Part shown: positions 38,775 to 47,982 of the stretch, piece after piece
Layout: each line of letters opens with the position of its first letter
Numbering within the stretch: position 1 is the stretch's first letter
Made by a program: the position numbers and the translations under genes
Notes under the pieces: generated by a model
Database searches by the model: none
Seen by the model: the letters and a program-made list of their open reading frames with translations, nothing else
Told to the model about the DNA's origin: nothing
NCBI GenBank assembly: GCA_020697295.1
Contig: JAJFBF010000045.1
Location: forward strand, 1-64,000
Direction: 5' to 3'
DNA length: 64,000 nt
Source of the DNA: Moraxellaceae bacterium
GTDB taxonomy: Bacteria > Pseudomonadota > Gammaproteobacteria > Pseudomonadales > Moraxellaceae

Positions 38775-39812
38775 ATGAAGGTGAACCATTTGCTCCGTTG
38801 GGGCTTTATCGGCTTTTTCATGGCCAGCACCCTTGCCCTGACCGGCTGCTCGCAGATCAAGAAGTCCGGCGCCAACATTGCCCTCCGCTTTACCGAGAAC
38901 AACCTGATCCTGCCGCTCTTCAAGACCGACGACACCGCCATGGCCTGTGTGTCCGGTGAGGCCCTGACCCCGCTGATCGTGGCGACCCAGGGCATGAAGG
39001 CGGACCCCAACGAGATCGCCGTCCTGCTGTACGCTTCCGCCGGCCTCTGCGCCGAGCAGCGTGCACTGGAGTATGAGCTGCGCTACATGCGCTCCTCCCG
39101 CGCCAACCTGATCGATGATGCCCAGGACGCGCGCATCATGCAGAAGCGCGAGTCCGAGCTGGCCGCGCGGCGCCAGTACGAAGCCTTCAAGCGCCTCGAA
39201 GCGTATTTCGAGGTCAAGAAAAAGGCCCCGATCGGAACCAAGTGCCCCAAGTTCAAGCGTGACTTCGATCAGATGGTCTATCTGCTGGGCATGCTCTCCG
39301 GCGTGCAGGCCATGGTGAACGACATCGCCGCGCAGCAGGTCGTGGGCGTGCCCAAGGACATCGCGGCCAAGGTCGAGCGCGCCATGCAGTGTCTGGACAA
39401 CAACAAGTGGTGGGGCGCCCCCATGGCGACTCGCGCCACCATCTGGACGCTGCTGCCCGGCGCCGGCGAAGGCAAGGGTGATGCCTGGGAAACCCTCAAG
39501 CAGAACATGCGCATCGGCGAGCGCAACGGTGTGCGCATCGCCCACGCCATGTACGCCATGGCCGCGCAGGCCAAGGGTGATGAAGACCTGATGCGCGACG
39601 CCATCCGGATGTTCGCCGCCACCCAGGAAGCCGCCTCGAACCCGAACTATCGCCTGTTCGACCGCATGGCCTTCCAGATTGTGCAGAATGTTTCCGACCG
39701 ATTCTGGACGGAAAAAACCGGTAGCAGGACGCCGCCGGGCAGCTTGGGCAAGTTCTGGGACGATCAGCCTGCGCAGCAGGATGAAGGCGTCCAGATCGAC
39801 GACCTGCTCTAA
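38775..39812 (+). CDS. Conserved lipoprotein of unknown function (possibly a TRAP-associated accessory lipoprotein)
   Basis: MKVNHLLRWGFIGFFMASTLALTGCSQ lipobox; mostly helical; adjacent to a solute-binding-like protein. Confidence 0.6.
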   Translation: MKVNHLLRWGFIGFFMASTLALTGCSQIKKSGANIALRFTENNLILPLFKTDDTAMACVSGEALTPLIVATQGMKADPNEIAVLLYASAGLCAEQRALEYELRYMRSSRANLIDDAQDARIMQKRESELAARRQYEAFKRLEAYFEVKKKAPIGTKCPKFKRDFDQMVYLLGMLSGVQAMVNDIAAQQVVGVPKDIAAKVERAMQCLDNNKWWGAPMATRATIWTLLPGAGEGKGDAWETLKQNMRIGERNGVRIAHAMYAMAAQAKGDEDLMRDAIRMFAATQEAASNPNYRLFDRMAFQIVQNVSDRFWTEKTGSRTPPGSLGKFWDDQPAQQDEGVQIDDLL

Positions 39813-39847
39813 GCAAATCACCCTAGAGAAGTAGTAGGAGCTATTTG

Positions 39848-40873
39848 ATGCAAGTTAAGAAATCCATTTCGCGCGCCGCCCGTGTCCTTCTGGCCGGCGC
39901 GGGCCTGGCCCTGGCCGCCAATGCCAGTGCCAATGCCACCGGCAAGCAGATCCTTTGCGTGTGGGATGTCACCGGTACCCAGGGTGATGTCTTCAACATG
40001 ATGAAGGACTACAAGCTGGCCGCTGCCCGCTGGGGCGCCAATCTCGAGCTGCGTCCCTACACTGACGAGAAAATCGCCTCTGAAGATTTCAAGGCCGGAC
40101 AGTGCGATGCCGTGATGATGACCGGCCTGCGTGGCCGTCAGTTCAACAGCTTCACCGGCAGCCTGGACTCCCTGGGTGCGATGCCGGCCTATGAGCATGT
40201 CCGCCAGGTATTGGCCACGCTGACCAAGCCCGGCGCAGCCCAGCTGATGGTGAGCGGCAATTATGAAGTCGGCGGCATTGCCCCGATGGGCGCCGCCTAT
40301 CTGTTCGTGAATGACCGTGCCATCAACAACGTGGGCAAGCTCTCCGGCAAGAAAGTCGCGGTACTGGACTACGACAAGGCCCAGGCCAAGATGGCGCAGA
40401 AGGTCGGCATGCAGCCGGTCGCCTCCGACATCACCAACTTTGCCGGCAAGTTCAATAATGGTTCCGTCGACATCGTGGGCGCCCCGGCGGCAGCCTTCAA
40501 GCCGCTGGAGCTGTTCAAGGGCCTGGGCACCAAGGGTGCGATCGTCCAGTTCCCGCTGGTCCAGATCTCGCTGCAGCTCTACCTGCGCAAGGACCGCTTC
40601 CCGGAAGGCTTTGGCCAGAAGTCGCGCGAGTACATGTTCAGCCAGTACGAGCGCGCCATGAAGCTTGTCGCCACGGCGGAAAAGGATATCGACAAGAAGT
40701 ACTGGATGCAGATTCCGCCTGCTGACCAGGACAAGTATATGCAGATGATTCGCGAGTCGCGTATTGCCCTCACCAATGAAGGCATCTACGACAAGCGCGC
40801 CATGAAGATGCTGAAGCAGGTACGCTGCAAGGTTACCCCCGCCGAAGCCGAGTGTTCCCAGAACCTCGAATAA
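39848..40873 (+). CDS. Periplasmic TRAP/SBP-like putative solute-binding protein
   Basis: Signal peptide; body GKQILCVWDVTGTQGDVFNMMKDYKLAAARWGANLELRPYTDEKIASEDFKAGQCDAVMMTGLRGRQF resembles DctP-fold binding proteins. Confidence 0.55.
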   Translation: MQVKKSISRAARVLLAGAGLALAANASANATGKQILCVWDVTGTQGDVFNMMKDYKLAAARWGANLELRPYTDEKIASEDFKAGQCDAVMMTGLRGRQFNSFTGSLDSLGAMPAYEHVRQVLATLTKPGAAQLMVSGNYEVGGIAPMGAAYLFVNDRAINNVGKLSGKKVAVLDYDKAQAKMAQKVGMQPVASDITNFAGKFNNGSVDIVGAPAAAFKPLELFKGLGTKGAIVQFPLVQISLQLYLRKDRFPEGFGQKSREYMFSQYERAMKLVATAEKDIDKKYWMQIPPADQDKYMQMIRESRIALTNEGIYDKRAMKMLKQVRCKVTPAEAECSQNLE

Positions 40874-40888
40874 GCATTCTGACCTGAA

Positions 40889-40922
40889 GAAGGCCCCTGC
40901 CCACCAGCAGGGGCTTTTTTTT
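40889..40922 (+). terminator. Rho-independent terminator
   Basis: GCCCCTGC CCACCA GCAGGGGC followed by TTTTTTTT. Confidence 0.85.
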
Positions 40923-41079
40923 GCCGGGCCAGTGCGGTCCCCGGCGGCAAATAGGGCGGATAAATGGCGGCTTGTCTCCCGAATGTCCTGAGACAAGCCT
41001 TTCAATTTACGTAATCATGGCGGCAGTCTTTTGGGCCGCCGGACAGCGGGGGCCTGCCTCTGTGTCAGATGGGTTGGAA

Positions 41080-41754
41080 ATGCTGAGAAAAATACTGCTG
41101 ATTGTCCTGATGAGCTTGTCGGTCACCGCCATTGCTTCGTCAGAGTCCGAAAAGTGGGAGCCGGCGCGTGACAGCGATGGCATCCGTGTCTGGACCCGTG
41201 AGGTGCCGGGATCCCCGCTGCGCGCCTTCAAGGCGACAATGGTCGTGCGGAGTTCCCTGGGTGGGCTGGTGAACCTGATTCTCGACACCGACAACGCCTC
41301 GCGCTGGGTCTACAGTACCGACCGGATCGTCTTGCTGAAGCGGGATGTCGAGAAGGCCTCTTTTGTCATCCGCGTGGAGACTAACTTTCCCTGGCCCCTG
41401 ACGGATCGTGATGTGGTGATGGCCGGGCAGATCCTCCAGGATGAGAAGACCGCGACCGTCACCATCAACAGTCGTGCCATCAATGGCCCCGAGTATCCGC
41501 CGCAAGCCAACTATGTCCGCATGCCCGATATGGAAGGGACCTGGGTATTCCGCCCGGTGGGCAATGAGATGGTGGAAGTCACCATGATCGGTCGCGCCGA
41601 CCCGGCAGGTCATATCCCCCCGGGCATCATCAATCTCATCATCGATGTCACGCCCTACAAGACCATGCAGGCCATGCGGCGCCTGTTGACGGAGGCTCGT
41701 TATCAGAAGACGCCGCTGCCGCAGATTCGTGAGCCAGCCCGCGGGATGCCGTGA
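41080..41754 (+). CDS. START/SRPBCC-domain secreted protein (putative lipid binding)
   Basis: Signal peptide MLRKILLIVLMSLSVTAIAS; WEPARDSDGIRVWTREVPGSPLRAFKATMVV...NFPWPLTDRDVVMAG typical of bacterial START proteins. Confidence 0.85.
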   Translation: MLRKILLIVLMSLSVTAIASSESEKWEPARDSDGIRVWTREVPGSPLRAFKATMVVRSSLGGLVNLILDTDNASRWVYSTDRIVLLKRDVEKASFVIRVETNFPWPLTDRDVVMAGQILQDEKTATVTINSRAINGPEYPPQANYVRMPDMEGTWVFRPVGNEMVEVTMIGRADPAGHIPPGIINLIIDVTPYKTMQAMRRLLTEARYQKTPLPQIREPARGMP

Positions 41755-41766
41755 GGAGTGCTCAAT

Positions 41767-41795
41767 AAAAACGCCGGCAATTGCCGGCGTTTTTA
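41767..41795. terminator. Bidirectional terminator between the START gene and panD
   Basis: AAAAACGCCGGCAATTGCCGGCGTTTTT. Confidence 0.85.
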
Positions 41796-41812
41796 TTGGT
41801 GATCCAGTGCAG

Positions 41813-42193
41813 TCAGGCTACCTGGACTGGAATCGCATTGGCGCTGTGGCTGACGCTGTTGTCCGCATTGCAGTAGACCAGCCGGGGCTTGAAGTTCATC
41901 AGTTCAGCGGCGTTGTAGATGGCATAGGTGCAGATGATCAGGATGTCACCGACGCCGGCCTTGTGCGCGGCCGCCCCATTCACCGAGATCATGCGCGAGC
42001 CTTCCTCGGCGCGGATGGCGTAAGTGGTGAAGCGCTCGCCATTGCTCACGTTGTAAATCTGGATCTGCTCGTATTCCAGGATGCCGGCGAGGTCCAGGAG
42101 GTCGCCATCAATGGCGCAGGAGCCTTCATAGTCCAGTTCGGCGTGCGTCACACGGGCGCGATGCAGTTTGGCTTTCAGCATGGTGCATTGCAT
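41813..42193 (-). CDS. panD: Aspartate 1-decarboxylase
   Basis: [56 protein letters not shown]; processing site GSCAID. Start may be 42181. Confidence 0.97.
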   Translation of the reverse strand: MQCTMLKAKLHRARVTHAELDYEGSCAIDGDLLDLAGILEYEQIQIYNVSNGERFTTYAIRAEEGSRMISVNGAAAHKAGVGDILIICTYAIYNAAELMNFKPRLVYCNADNSVSHSANAIPVQVA

Positions 42194-42343
42194 GAGGACT
42201 TACCTCCGCTCGTGGCTATCAGCACGGCCTTGTAGCAGGCGCGTAAAAGTTTCGTCCCGCAATCGGGCGGGCCATTCTGCCGTAATCATACGAGTCGTTC
42301 AATCATGGCGAACCGGCATTGTCGGACAAATTGGCCGCTGTTG

Positions 42344-43192
42344 TCATGGTAGGTCAAAGGCCAGGTTGTCGATAAGCCGTGTGCTGCCGAGGCGGGCGGC
42401 GACCAGGATCACCAGGCGGTTATCGTCGACTCCCGCCGGGGACAAGTCCTGGCGCAGGATCTCGACATAGTCCGGCTCGAAGCCGCACTTTCCCAAGTGC
42501 AGCCGCGCGGCTCCGGACAGGGCCTGGTAGTCGCGCTGACCGCCCTGGATGGCCTGGCGCAGGCTGCACAGGGTCTGATAGAGCTGTGGGGCGGTCTTGC
42601 GCTCGTCAGGGCTCAGGAAGCCGTTGCGGGAGCTCAGGGCCAGGCCATCGTCAGCGCGCACGGTGGGCACGCCGACCACCTCCACCGGAAAGCAGAGGTC
42701 CTGCGCCATCTGGCGGATCACCGCGAGCTGCTGGTAGTCCTTCTCGCCAAAGAAGGCCATGTCCGGCTGGACGATATTGAACAGCTTGCTCACCACGGTG
42801 GCCACCCCTGTGAAATGGCCCGGGCGAGACGCGCCGCAAAGGGTTTCAGTAATGCCGGAGACAAGCACCTGGGTGGGCTGGCTGCGGCCATCCGGATACA
42901 TTTCGCGCGCCTCCGGGGAAAACAGGAGGTCGCAATGCGCTTCGGCCAGCATGGCGCTGTCGGCAGTCAGGGTACGCGGATACTTGTCGAAGTCTTCGTT
43001 GGCGCCAAACTGGGTCGGATTGACGAAAATGCTGGCGATAACCATGTCCGCCTGGCGCCGGGCGTGGGCGACAAGGGTGATATGGCCTGCATGAAGGTTG
43101 CCCATGGTGGGCACGAAGGCGATGGATTTGCCGGCCTTGCGGGCAGCGCGGATGGCGGCGCGGAGGCCGGCGATGGTGGTTTCGGTCTTCAT
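42344..43192 (-). CDS. panC: Pantothenate synthetase
   Basis: [45 protein letters not shown]... Confidence 0.97.
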   Translation of the reverse strand: MKTETTIAGLRAAIRAARKAGKSIAFVPTMGNLHAGHITLVAHARRQADMVIASIFVNPTQFGANEDFDKYPRTLTADSAMLAEAHCDLLFSPEAREMYPDGRSQPTQVLVSGITETLCGASRPGHFTGVATVVSKLFNIVQPDMAFFGEKDYQQLAVIRQMAQDLCFPVEVVGVPTVRADDGLALSSRNGFLSPDERKTAPQLYQTLCSLRQAIQGGQRDYQALSGAARLHLGKCGFEPDYVEILRQDLSPAGVDDNRLVILVAARLGSTRLIDNLAFDLP

Positions 43193-43237
43193 CTGGAGGG
43201 CTCTGGATAAGGCGGGGGAGCTCCCCCGCACGGACAC

Positions 43238-44035
43238 TTATTCGAAGCAATGCTCCGGCGCCGGGTAGCTGCCGGCCTTGACGGCGGTCACATAGGCGCG
43301 AAAGGCGCCGGCAATGCCGTCCTGGCTCTCGGCCAGGAAGTTCTTCACGAAGCGGGCGGGCTTGCCGGTATGCATGCCCAGCATGTCGTGCAGGACCAGC
43401 ACCTGGCCGTCGCAGTGGGGCCCGGCGCCAATGCCGATCACCGGCGCCGAAACGGCCTGGCTGATGCGGCGACCCAGCTCGGTGGGAACGCACTCCAGCA
43501 CGAACAGTGCAGTGCCGGCCTGGTCGAGCTCGATGGCCTCGGCCAGCAGTCGCTCCGACGCCTCGCCCCGGCCCTGGACCTTGTAGCCGCCCAGCACATT
43601 GACCGACTGCGGCGTCAGGCCCATATGGACGCAACTTGGAATGCCGCCACGAGCCAGCTGTACGACGGTATCCTTGAGCCAGAGTCCACCTTCGAGCTTT
43701 ACCAGGTGTGCGCCCGCCTGCATCAGGGTGCGTGCGCCGGAAAGGGCGTCCTCCAGGCGCACGCAGGACATGAAGGGCATGTCGGCAATGACGAGGGCAC
43801 GGCCCTTGTTGCCACGGGCGACGGCTGCGGTGTGGTAGGCCATGTCGGGCACAGTGACCGGCAGTGTGGAGTCCTGACCCTGGACCACCATGCCCAGTGA
43901 ATCGCCGACCAGGATGGTTTCGATGCCGGCTTCGCCCATCAGGTGGGTAAAGGTCGCGTCATAGCTGGTCAGGCAGGTGAATTTCTCGCCGCGGGACTTG
44001 AGGTCGCGCAGGGTGGAAAGGGTGACTGACTTCAT
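43238..44035 (-). CDS. panB: 3-methyl-2-oxobutanoate hydroxymethyltransferase
   Basis: [61 protein letters not shown]. Confidence 0.97.
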   Translation of the reverse strand: MKSVTLSTLRDLKSRGEKFTCLTSYDATFTHLMGEAGIETILVGDSLGMVVQGQDSTLPVTVPDMAYHTAAVARGNKGRALVIADMPFMSCVRLEDALSGARTLMQAGAHLVKLEGGLWLKDTVVQLARGGIPSCVHMGLTPQSVNVLGGYKVQGRGEASERLLAEAIELDQAGTALFVLECVPTELGRRISQAVSAPVIGIGAGPHCDGQVLVLHDMLGMHTGKPARFVKNFLAESQDGIAGAFRAYVTAVKAGSYPAPEHCFE

Positions 44036-44085
44036 GGGAGGCCTCCTTCCGGGGAGAGCTATGGTGGGTGCGGCACTCGCGCTCG

Positions 44086-44586
44086 TCAATCACCCCATGC
44101 GGGGCCGGATCGCAGGATGGCCAGGCCCTGGCGGTCGCCGGCGATTTCCAGTCCCGCCAGCGGAGCGCCATCCGGCAGGCAGGCGGCAGGGCTGATTTCG
44201 AGCAGGGGGATGACGACGAAATTGCGATGCGTCATTTCCGGGTGCGGGACTGTCAGGCGGACGGTACTGATGTGGTCATTGCCGTAGAGCAGCAGGTCGA
44301 GGTCCAGGGTGCGCGGGCCCCAGCGCTCCAGGCGCAGGCGGCCATGCCGGTCCTCGATGTCCTGCAGGGCCAGCAGCAGTTCATGGGGGGGCAGGGGCGT
44401 CTCCAGGCAGGCGACCGCATTCAGGTAGTCGCCCTGGCCTGCCGGGCCGATGGGCGCGCTGCGGTAGAGGCTGGATAATCCCGTGAGGCGGCTGCGCGGC
44501 AGGGCGCGCAGCGCAGCGGCTGCGCTGCGGAGCGTGGCCTCGGCATTGCCGAGGTTGGCGCCGAGGCCGATGTGGGCGGTGATCAT
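44086..44586 (-). CDS. folK: 2-amino-4-hydroxy-6-hydroxymethyldihydropteridine diphosphokinase
   Basis: [30 protein letters not shown]...[15 protein letters not shown]. Confidence 0.95.
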   Translation of the reverse strand: MITAHIGLGANLGNAEATLRSAAAALRALPRSRLTGLSSLYRSAPIGPAGQGDYLNAVACLETPLPPHELLLALQDIEDRHGRLRLERWGPRTLDLDLLLYGNDHISTVRLTVPHPEMTHRNFVVIPLLEISPAACLPDGAPLAGLEIAGDRQGLAILRSGPAWGD

Positions 44587-45956
44587 GCGGGCGGCGTGGA
44601 AGCCGGGCGACGCTTGCGGGGATTGCGGCGGCGCGGACGACGTGCCTCGCCCCCGCCCGAATTGCCGCCGGCCTCCTTGCTGCGCTCCAGGGCGCGCAGC
44701 ATTTCCGCCTGCAGGCCGGGGTCGGCATCCTGATAGCGGGTCCACCAGGCGCCCCAGCCATGGGTCTCCTCGCCGGACTCCTCACGCAGCACCAGGAAGT
44801 CATAGGCAGCCCGGAAACGCTGCTGCTGCACCAGTCCTTCAACCTGACGCGGGCGTGGGAACTCCAGCTTGGGCTGCATTTCCCAGATATCGCGAATCGT
44901 CTGGGCATTGAAGCGCGGGATGGCGGTGCGCTCGGTCTGGCGGCTGATCACGCGCTGGCCGGCCTGCTGCAGTGCCGGTACGGGGGGCATGCCTTCGGTC
45001 AGGAGCTCCTCGTATTCTTCCTGCATGCGCTCCCAGAGAAGGGCGGCATAGAAGAAGGCCGGATTCACGCTCTTGCCTTCGGCGATACGCTGGTCCGTAC
45101 TTTCCGCTGTTAATGTAAGTAGGCGCTGACTGTGCTCAAGATCCCCGCCCTCCGGGAAGAGGTGCTGGTAAAGGCTATATTCGCGCAGCAGTTCCAGCAC
45201 CCGAGCGGCATGGCCCGAAGCCAGCAGCTTCTGGGCTTCGTCGAAGAGGCGGTGCGAGGAGATGTGGTCGAGCAAGTCGCCGAGCTTGCGGACGGGGGCG
45301 GCGGTGCCGGGCTCCAGTGTGAACTCGAGCTTGGCGGCAAAACGGATGGCGCGCAGCATGCGCACCGGATCTTCCCGGTACCGGGTTTCCGGATCTCCGA
45401 TCAGCCGGAGCTGGCGCCGCTCGATATCCTTGAGTCCGCCAGCCATGTCCCAGACGCTGAAGTCGGTGATGTTGTAGTAAAGGGCATTGACGGTGAAGTC
45501 GCGACGCTCCGCATCCTCCTCGATGGAACCCCAGACGTTGTCCCGCAGGATGACGCCGGTATGCGAGGTCTGGCCATGCTGCGCGGAGTCCCCCTGGCTA
45601 TAGTGGGCGCGGAAGGTGGCGACCTCGATGATCTCACGGCCAAAGCGGACGTGCGCCAGGCGGAAGCGGCGGCCGATCAGCTGGCACTGGCCGCCAAAAG
45701 CCTGCTTCACCTGCTCGGGGGTCGCACTGGTGGAGACGTCAAAGTCCTTGGGGTGCATCCCGAGCAGCAGGTCGCGGACGCAGCCGCCGACCAGGAAGGC
45801 GTCATGTCCGCTTTCGCGCAGGCGGTACAGTGTCTTGAGTGCCGCGCTACTGATGTCCTTGCGCGAGACGGGGTGCTGGTCCCGGGGTACCACAACCCGT
45901 TGCGGGGTGGGGGGGGCAGACTTGCCGCGGAGGCGATTGATCAGTTTCTTGATCAT
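44583..45956 (-). CDS. pcnB: Poly(A) polymerase I
   Basis: MIKKLINRLRGKSAPPTPQRVVVPRDQHPVSRKDISSAALKTLYRLRESGHDAFLVGGCVRDLLLGMHPKDFDVST. Confidence 0.95.
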   Translation of the reverse strand: MIKKLINRLRGKSAPPTPQRVVVPRDQHPVSRKDISSAALKTLYRLRESGHDAFLVGGCVRDLLLGMHPKDFDVSTSATPEQVKQAFGGQCQLIGRRFRLAHVRFGREIIEVATFRAHYSQGDSAQHGQTSHTGVILRDNVWGSIEEDAERRDFTVNALYYNITDFSVWDMAGGLKDIERRQLRLIGDPETRYREDPVRMLRAIRFAAKLEFTLEPGTAAPVRKLGDLLDHISSHRLFDEAQKLLASGHAARVLELLREYSLYQHLFPEGGDLEHSQRLLTLTAESTDQRIAEGKSVNPAFFYAALLWERMQEEYEELLTEGMPPVPALQQAGQRVISRQTERTAIPRFNAQTIRDIWEMQPKLEFPRPRQVEGLVQQQRFRAAYDFLVLREESGEETHGWGAWWTRYQDADPGLQAEMLRALERSKEAGGNSGGGEARRPRRRNPRKRRPASTPPA

Positions 45957-46054
45957 AGGTGGAGGCGACGCTCGACTGGAAAGGCGTGGATGATACCAAT
46001 TTACCTCTTCGGGCACAGGCGGCCTGGCGGAATTGCGACTGGGGCCGGCGGACG

Positions 46055-46090
46055 CCCAAAAGAAACGCGGGAGGCCTAGGCCTCCCGCGT
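46055..46090 (-). terminator. Terminator of the CrcZ-like sRNA
   Basis: ACGCGGGAGGCC TA GGCCTCCCGCGT followed on the minus strand by TTCTTTTGGG. Confidence 0.8.
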
Positions 46091-46348
46091 GCGCTGAACT
46101 TTCTTATTTATTCTTCGGTTAACTGCAGTTCTTCTTTTGGCGGCCTTTATTGTTTTTATTGGCCTTTGGTCTGTAGCCCTTTATGTAGTTCTTCTTGGCG
46201 GGCTGCCAGGCCAGATGGTCGGGCTCAGCTATGAAGCCTCCTGGTCATAGCTGAGCCTTTCCTGTCCGCGAGCTTCTTATTATTCTTCTTGTATTTCTTT
46301 TTATTGGGTGTGCGGACACCAGCTGCGCTTATTTTTGTTGTTTGCGCC
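46058..46348 (-). ncRNA. crcZ: CrcZ-like small RNA (predicted Hfq/Crc-sequestering sRNA)
   Basis: Minus strand between pcnB and cbrB (position of crcZ in Pseudomonas); sigma54 element upstream; at least six A-rich AAN-type segments (e.g. CGCAAACAACAAAAATAAG, CCCAATAAAAAGAAATACAAGAAGAATAATAAGAAG, CGCCAAGAAGAACTAC, GGCCAATAAAAACAATAAAGG, CCGCCAAAAGAAGAACTGC, CCGAAGAATAAATAAGAAAG); central 13-bp hairpin; terminal terminator. Confidence 0.85.
46222..46257 (-). repeat. 13-bp perfect hairpin inside the CrcZ-like sRNA
   Basis: GGCTCAGCTATGA (46222-46234) / 10-nt loop / TCATAGCTGAGCC (46245-46257); loop on minus strand CCAGGAGGCT. Confidence 0.85.
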
Positions 46349-46358
46349 CAATCTATAA

Positions 46359-46375
46359 TGCAGAGGGCGTGCCAA
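46359..46375 (-). promoter_or_regulatory. Sigma54 (-24/-12) promoter of the CrcZ-like sRNA
   Basis: Minus strand TTGGCACG-CCCTC-TGCA with correct GG-to-GC spacing; matches YTGGCACGNNNNTTGCW with one mismatch in the NNNNTT part. Confidence 0.8.
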
Positions 46376-46460
46376 GTTGAGGTTAAATTTTATTTTTCTT
46401 TAAAAACAATAGCTTATGTTTTTTTCTCGGACGGAGCTGGATGGAGTGCTACCGGACTAG

Positions 46461-46522
46461 GTAACGATTACGGGTAGGCATGTAACGCTCTGTGTACTCA
46501 GGTAACACATGGCGGTGTTACC
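46461..46522 (-). promoter_or_regulatory. Candidate CbrB enhancer: phased GTAAC half-sites
   Basis: GTAAC at 46461, 46482, 46502 and inverted GTTAC at 46517; GGTAACAC-N6-GTGTTACC dyad at 46501-46522. Confidence 0.6.
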
Positions 46523-46524
46523 CG

Positions 46525-47929
46525 TCAGCTATCGCTGCCGTCTGTCTCCGGGGGCTGGTCGGCCTCATGGGTCTTCCGGCGGGGGATACCCAGGCGCTGG
46601 CGGCGCTCCCAAAGGGACTTGCGGCTGATGCCGAGCTTCTGGGCCAGTTCCGTCTCGGACATATGATCCTGATGCTCCAGGACAAAATGCTGGAAGTAGT
46701 CGCCCAGTGAAAGCCCGGTTGGTGGCTCGATTGCTGCGCCAGCGCGTCCGCCAGAATTCGCCGAGGGAGCATGCCGGACGTAATCGATGGCCAGGTGCTC
46801 CGGCATTATTTCAGTGGACTCGCAGAGGATGGCAGCGCGTTCAATGGCGTTTTCCAGTTCACGCACGTTGCCGGGCCAGTTATAGCCCAGCATGGCCGCG
46901 CGTGACTCCGGACTGAACTGGAGCTCGCCCACGCCCAGGCGCAGGGCAGTGCGCTCCAGCAGTTTGTTGGCGAGTTCGAGGATGTCGTCGCCTCGCTCGC
47001 GCAGGGCGGGCAGCAGCAACTCCACGACATGCAGCCGGTAGTAAAGATCCTCGCGAAAGCGGCCCTCGCTGGCCATCTGCTTGAGATTGCGGTGAGTGGC
47101 GGCCACCAGCCGGACGTCCACGCGCTTGGACTGGGTGGAGCCGATACGGCGCACTTCCTTTTCCTGCAACAGGCGCAGCAGGCGGGCCTGGGCTTCCTGG
47201 GGCAGTTCGCCGATCTCGTCCAGGAACAGCGTGCCCCCATCGGCGGCTTCGACCAGCCCCTTGCGGTTGGCCTGGGCGCCGGTGAAGGAGCCCTTTTCGT
47301 GGCCGAAAAGCTCGGATTCGATCAGGCTTTCGGGAATGGCGGCACAATTTACGGAAATCAGCGGCCCGTTGGCGCGCGTGCTCTGCTCGTGCAGGGCGCG
47401 CGCCACGAGCTCCTTGCCGGTGCCGGACTCGCCGCGGATGAGCACGGTGGTGGCCAGCGGCGCCAGCTTGCGGATGCGGGTGAACACTTCCTGCATCGCG
47501 GCGCAACTGCCGATCATCCCCGACGTGGGGTATTCGCGCGCCACGGCCAGCTTCAGGGCCTCGTTCTGGGCCTTGAGTGTTTTCTCGCGCAGGATGCGCT
47601 CGATGGCGAGCAGCATCTCGTCGTGGTCGAATGGCTTGGAGATGTAGTCAACCGCGCCGAGTTTCATGGCATCCACGGCCGACTTGAGGTTGCCGAAGCT
47701 CGTCATGATGAGAACGGGCGTGGGCTTGGCTCGCCCGATCAGCTCGGTGCCTTCCTCGCCAGGCAGGCGCACGTCGGTAATGACAAGGTCGAAGTCCAGG
47801 AAATTGTAGCGCTCGCAGGCCTCGGAGACAGAGCCGGCCTCGCTTACGGTGTAATGATTACGTTCCAGCAGGCGCTTGAGGCTGGAGCGGATCAGCGCTT
47901 CGTCTTCGACTAGCAGAATATTGCTCATG
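46525..47929 (-). CDS. cbrB: NtrC-family sigma54-dependent response regulator CbrB
   Basis: MSNILLVEDEALIRSSLKRLLERN...ESELFGHEKGSFTGAQANRKGLVEAADGGTLFLDEIGELPQEAQARLLRLLQ (AAA+ GAFTGA-type loop GSFTGA), C-terminal HTH; paired with an SSS-type sensor kinase and next to crcZ-pcnB. Confidence 0.9.
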
Positions 47930-47982
47930 TAAACCTGTCCGGGGATATGAAGGCTCAAGGCCTGTGGCGGGCGCGTGAAGCG

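Noticed and set aside
46289-46477. 62-aa plus-strand ORF in the pcnB-cbrB spacer
   Set aside because: Lies over the CrcZ-like sRNA and its promoter region; no RBS or protein-like conservation signal.
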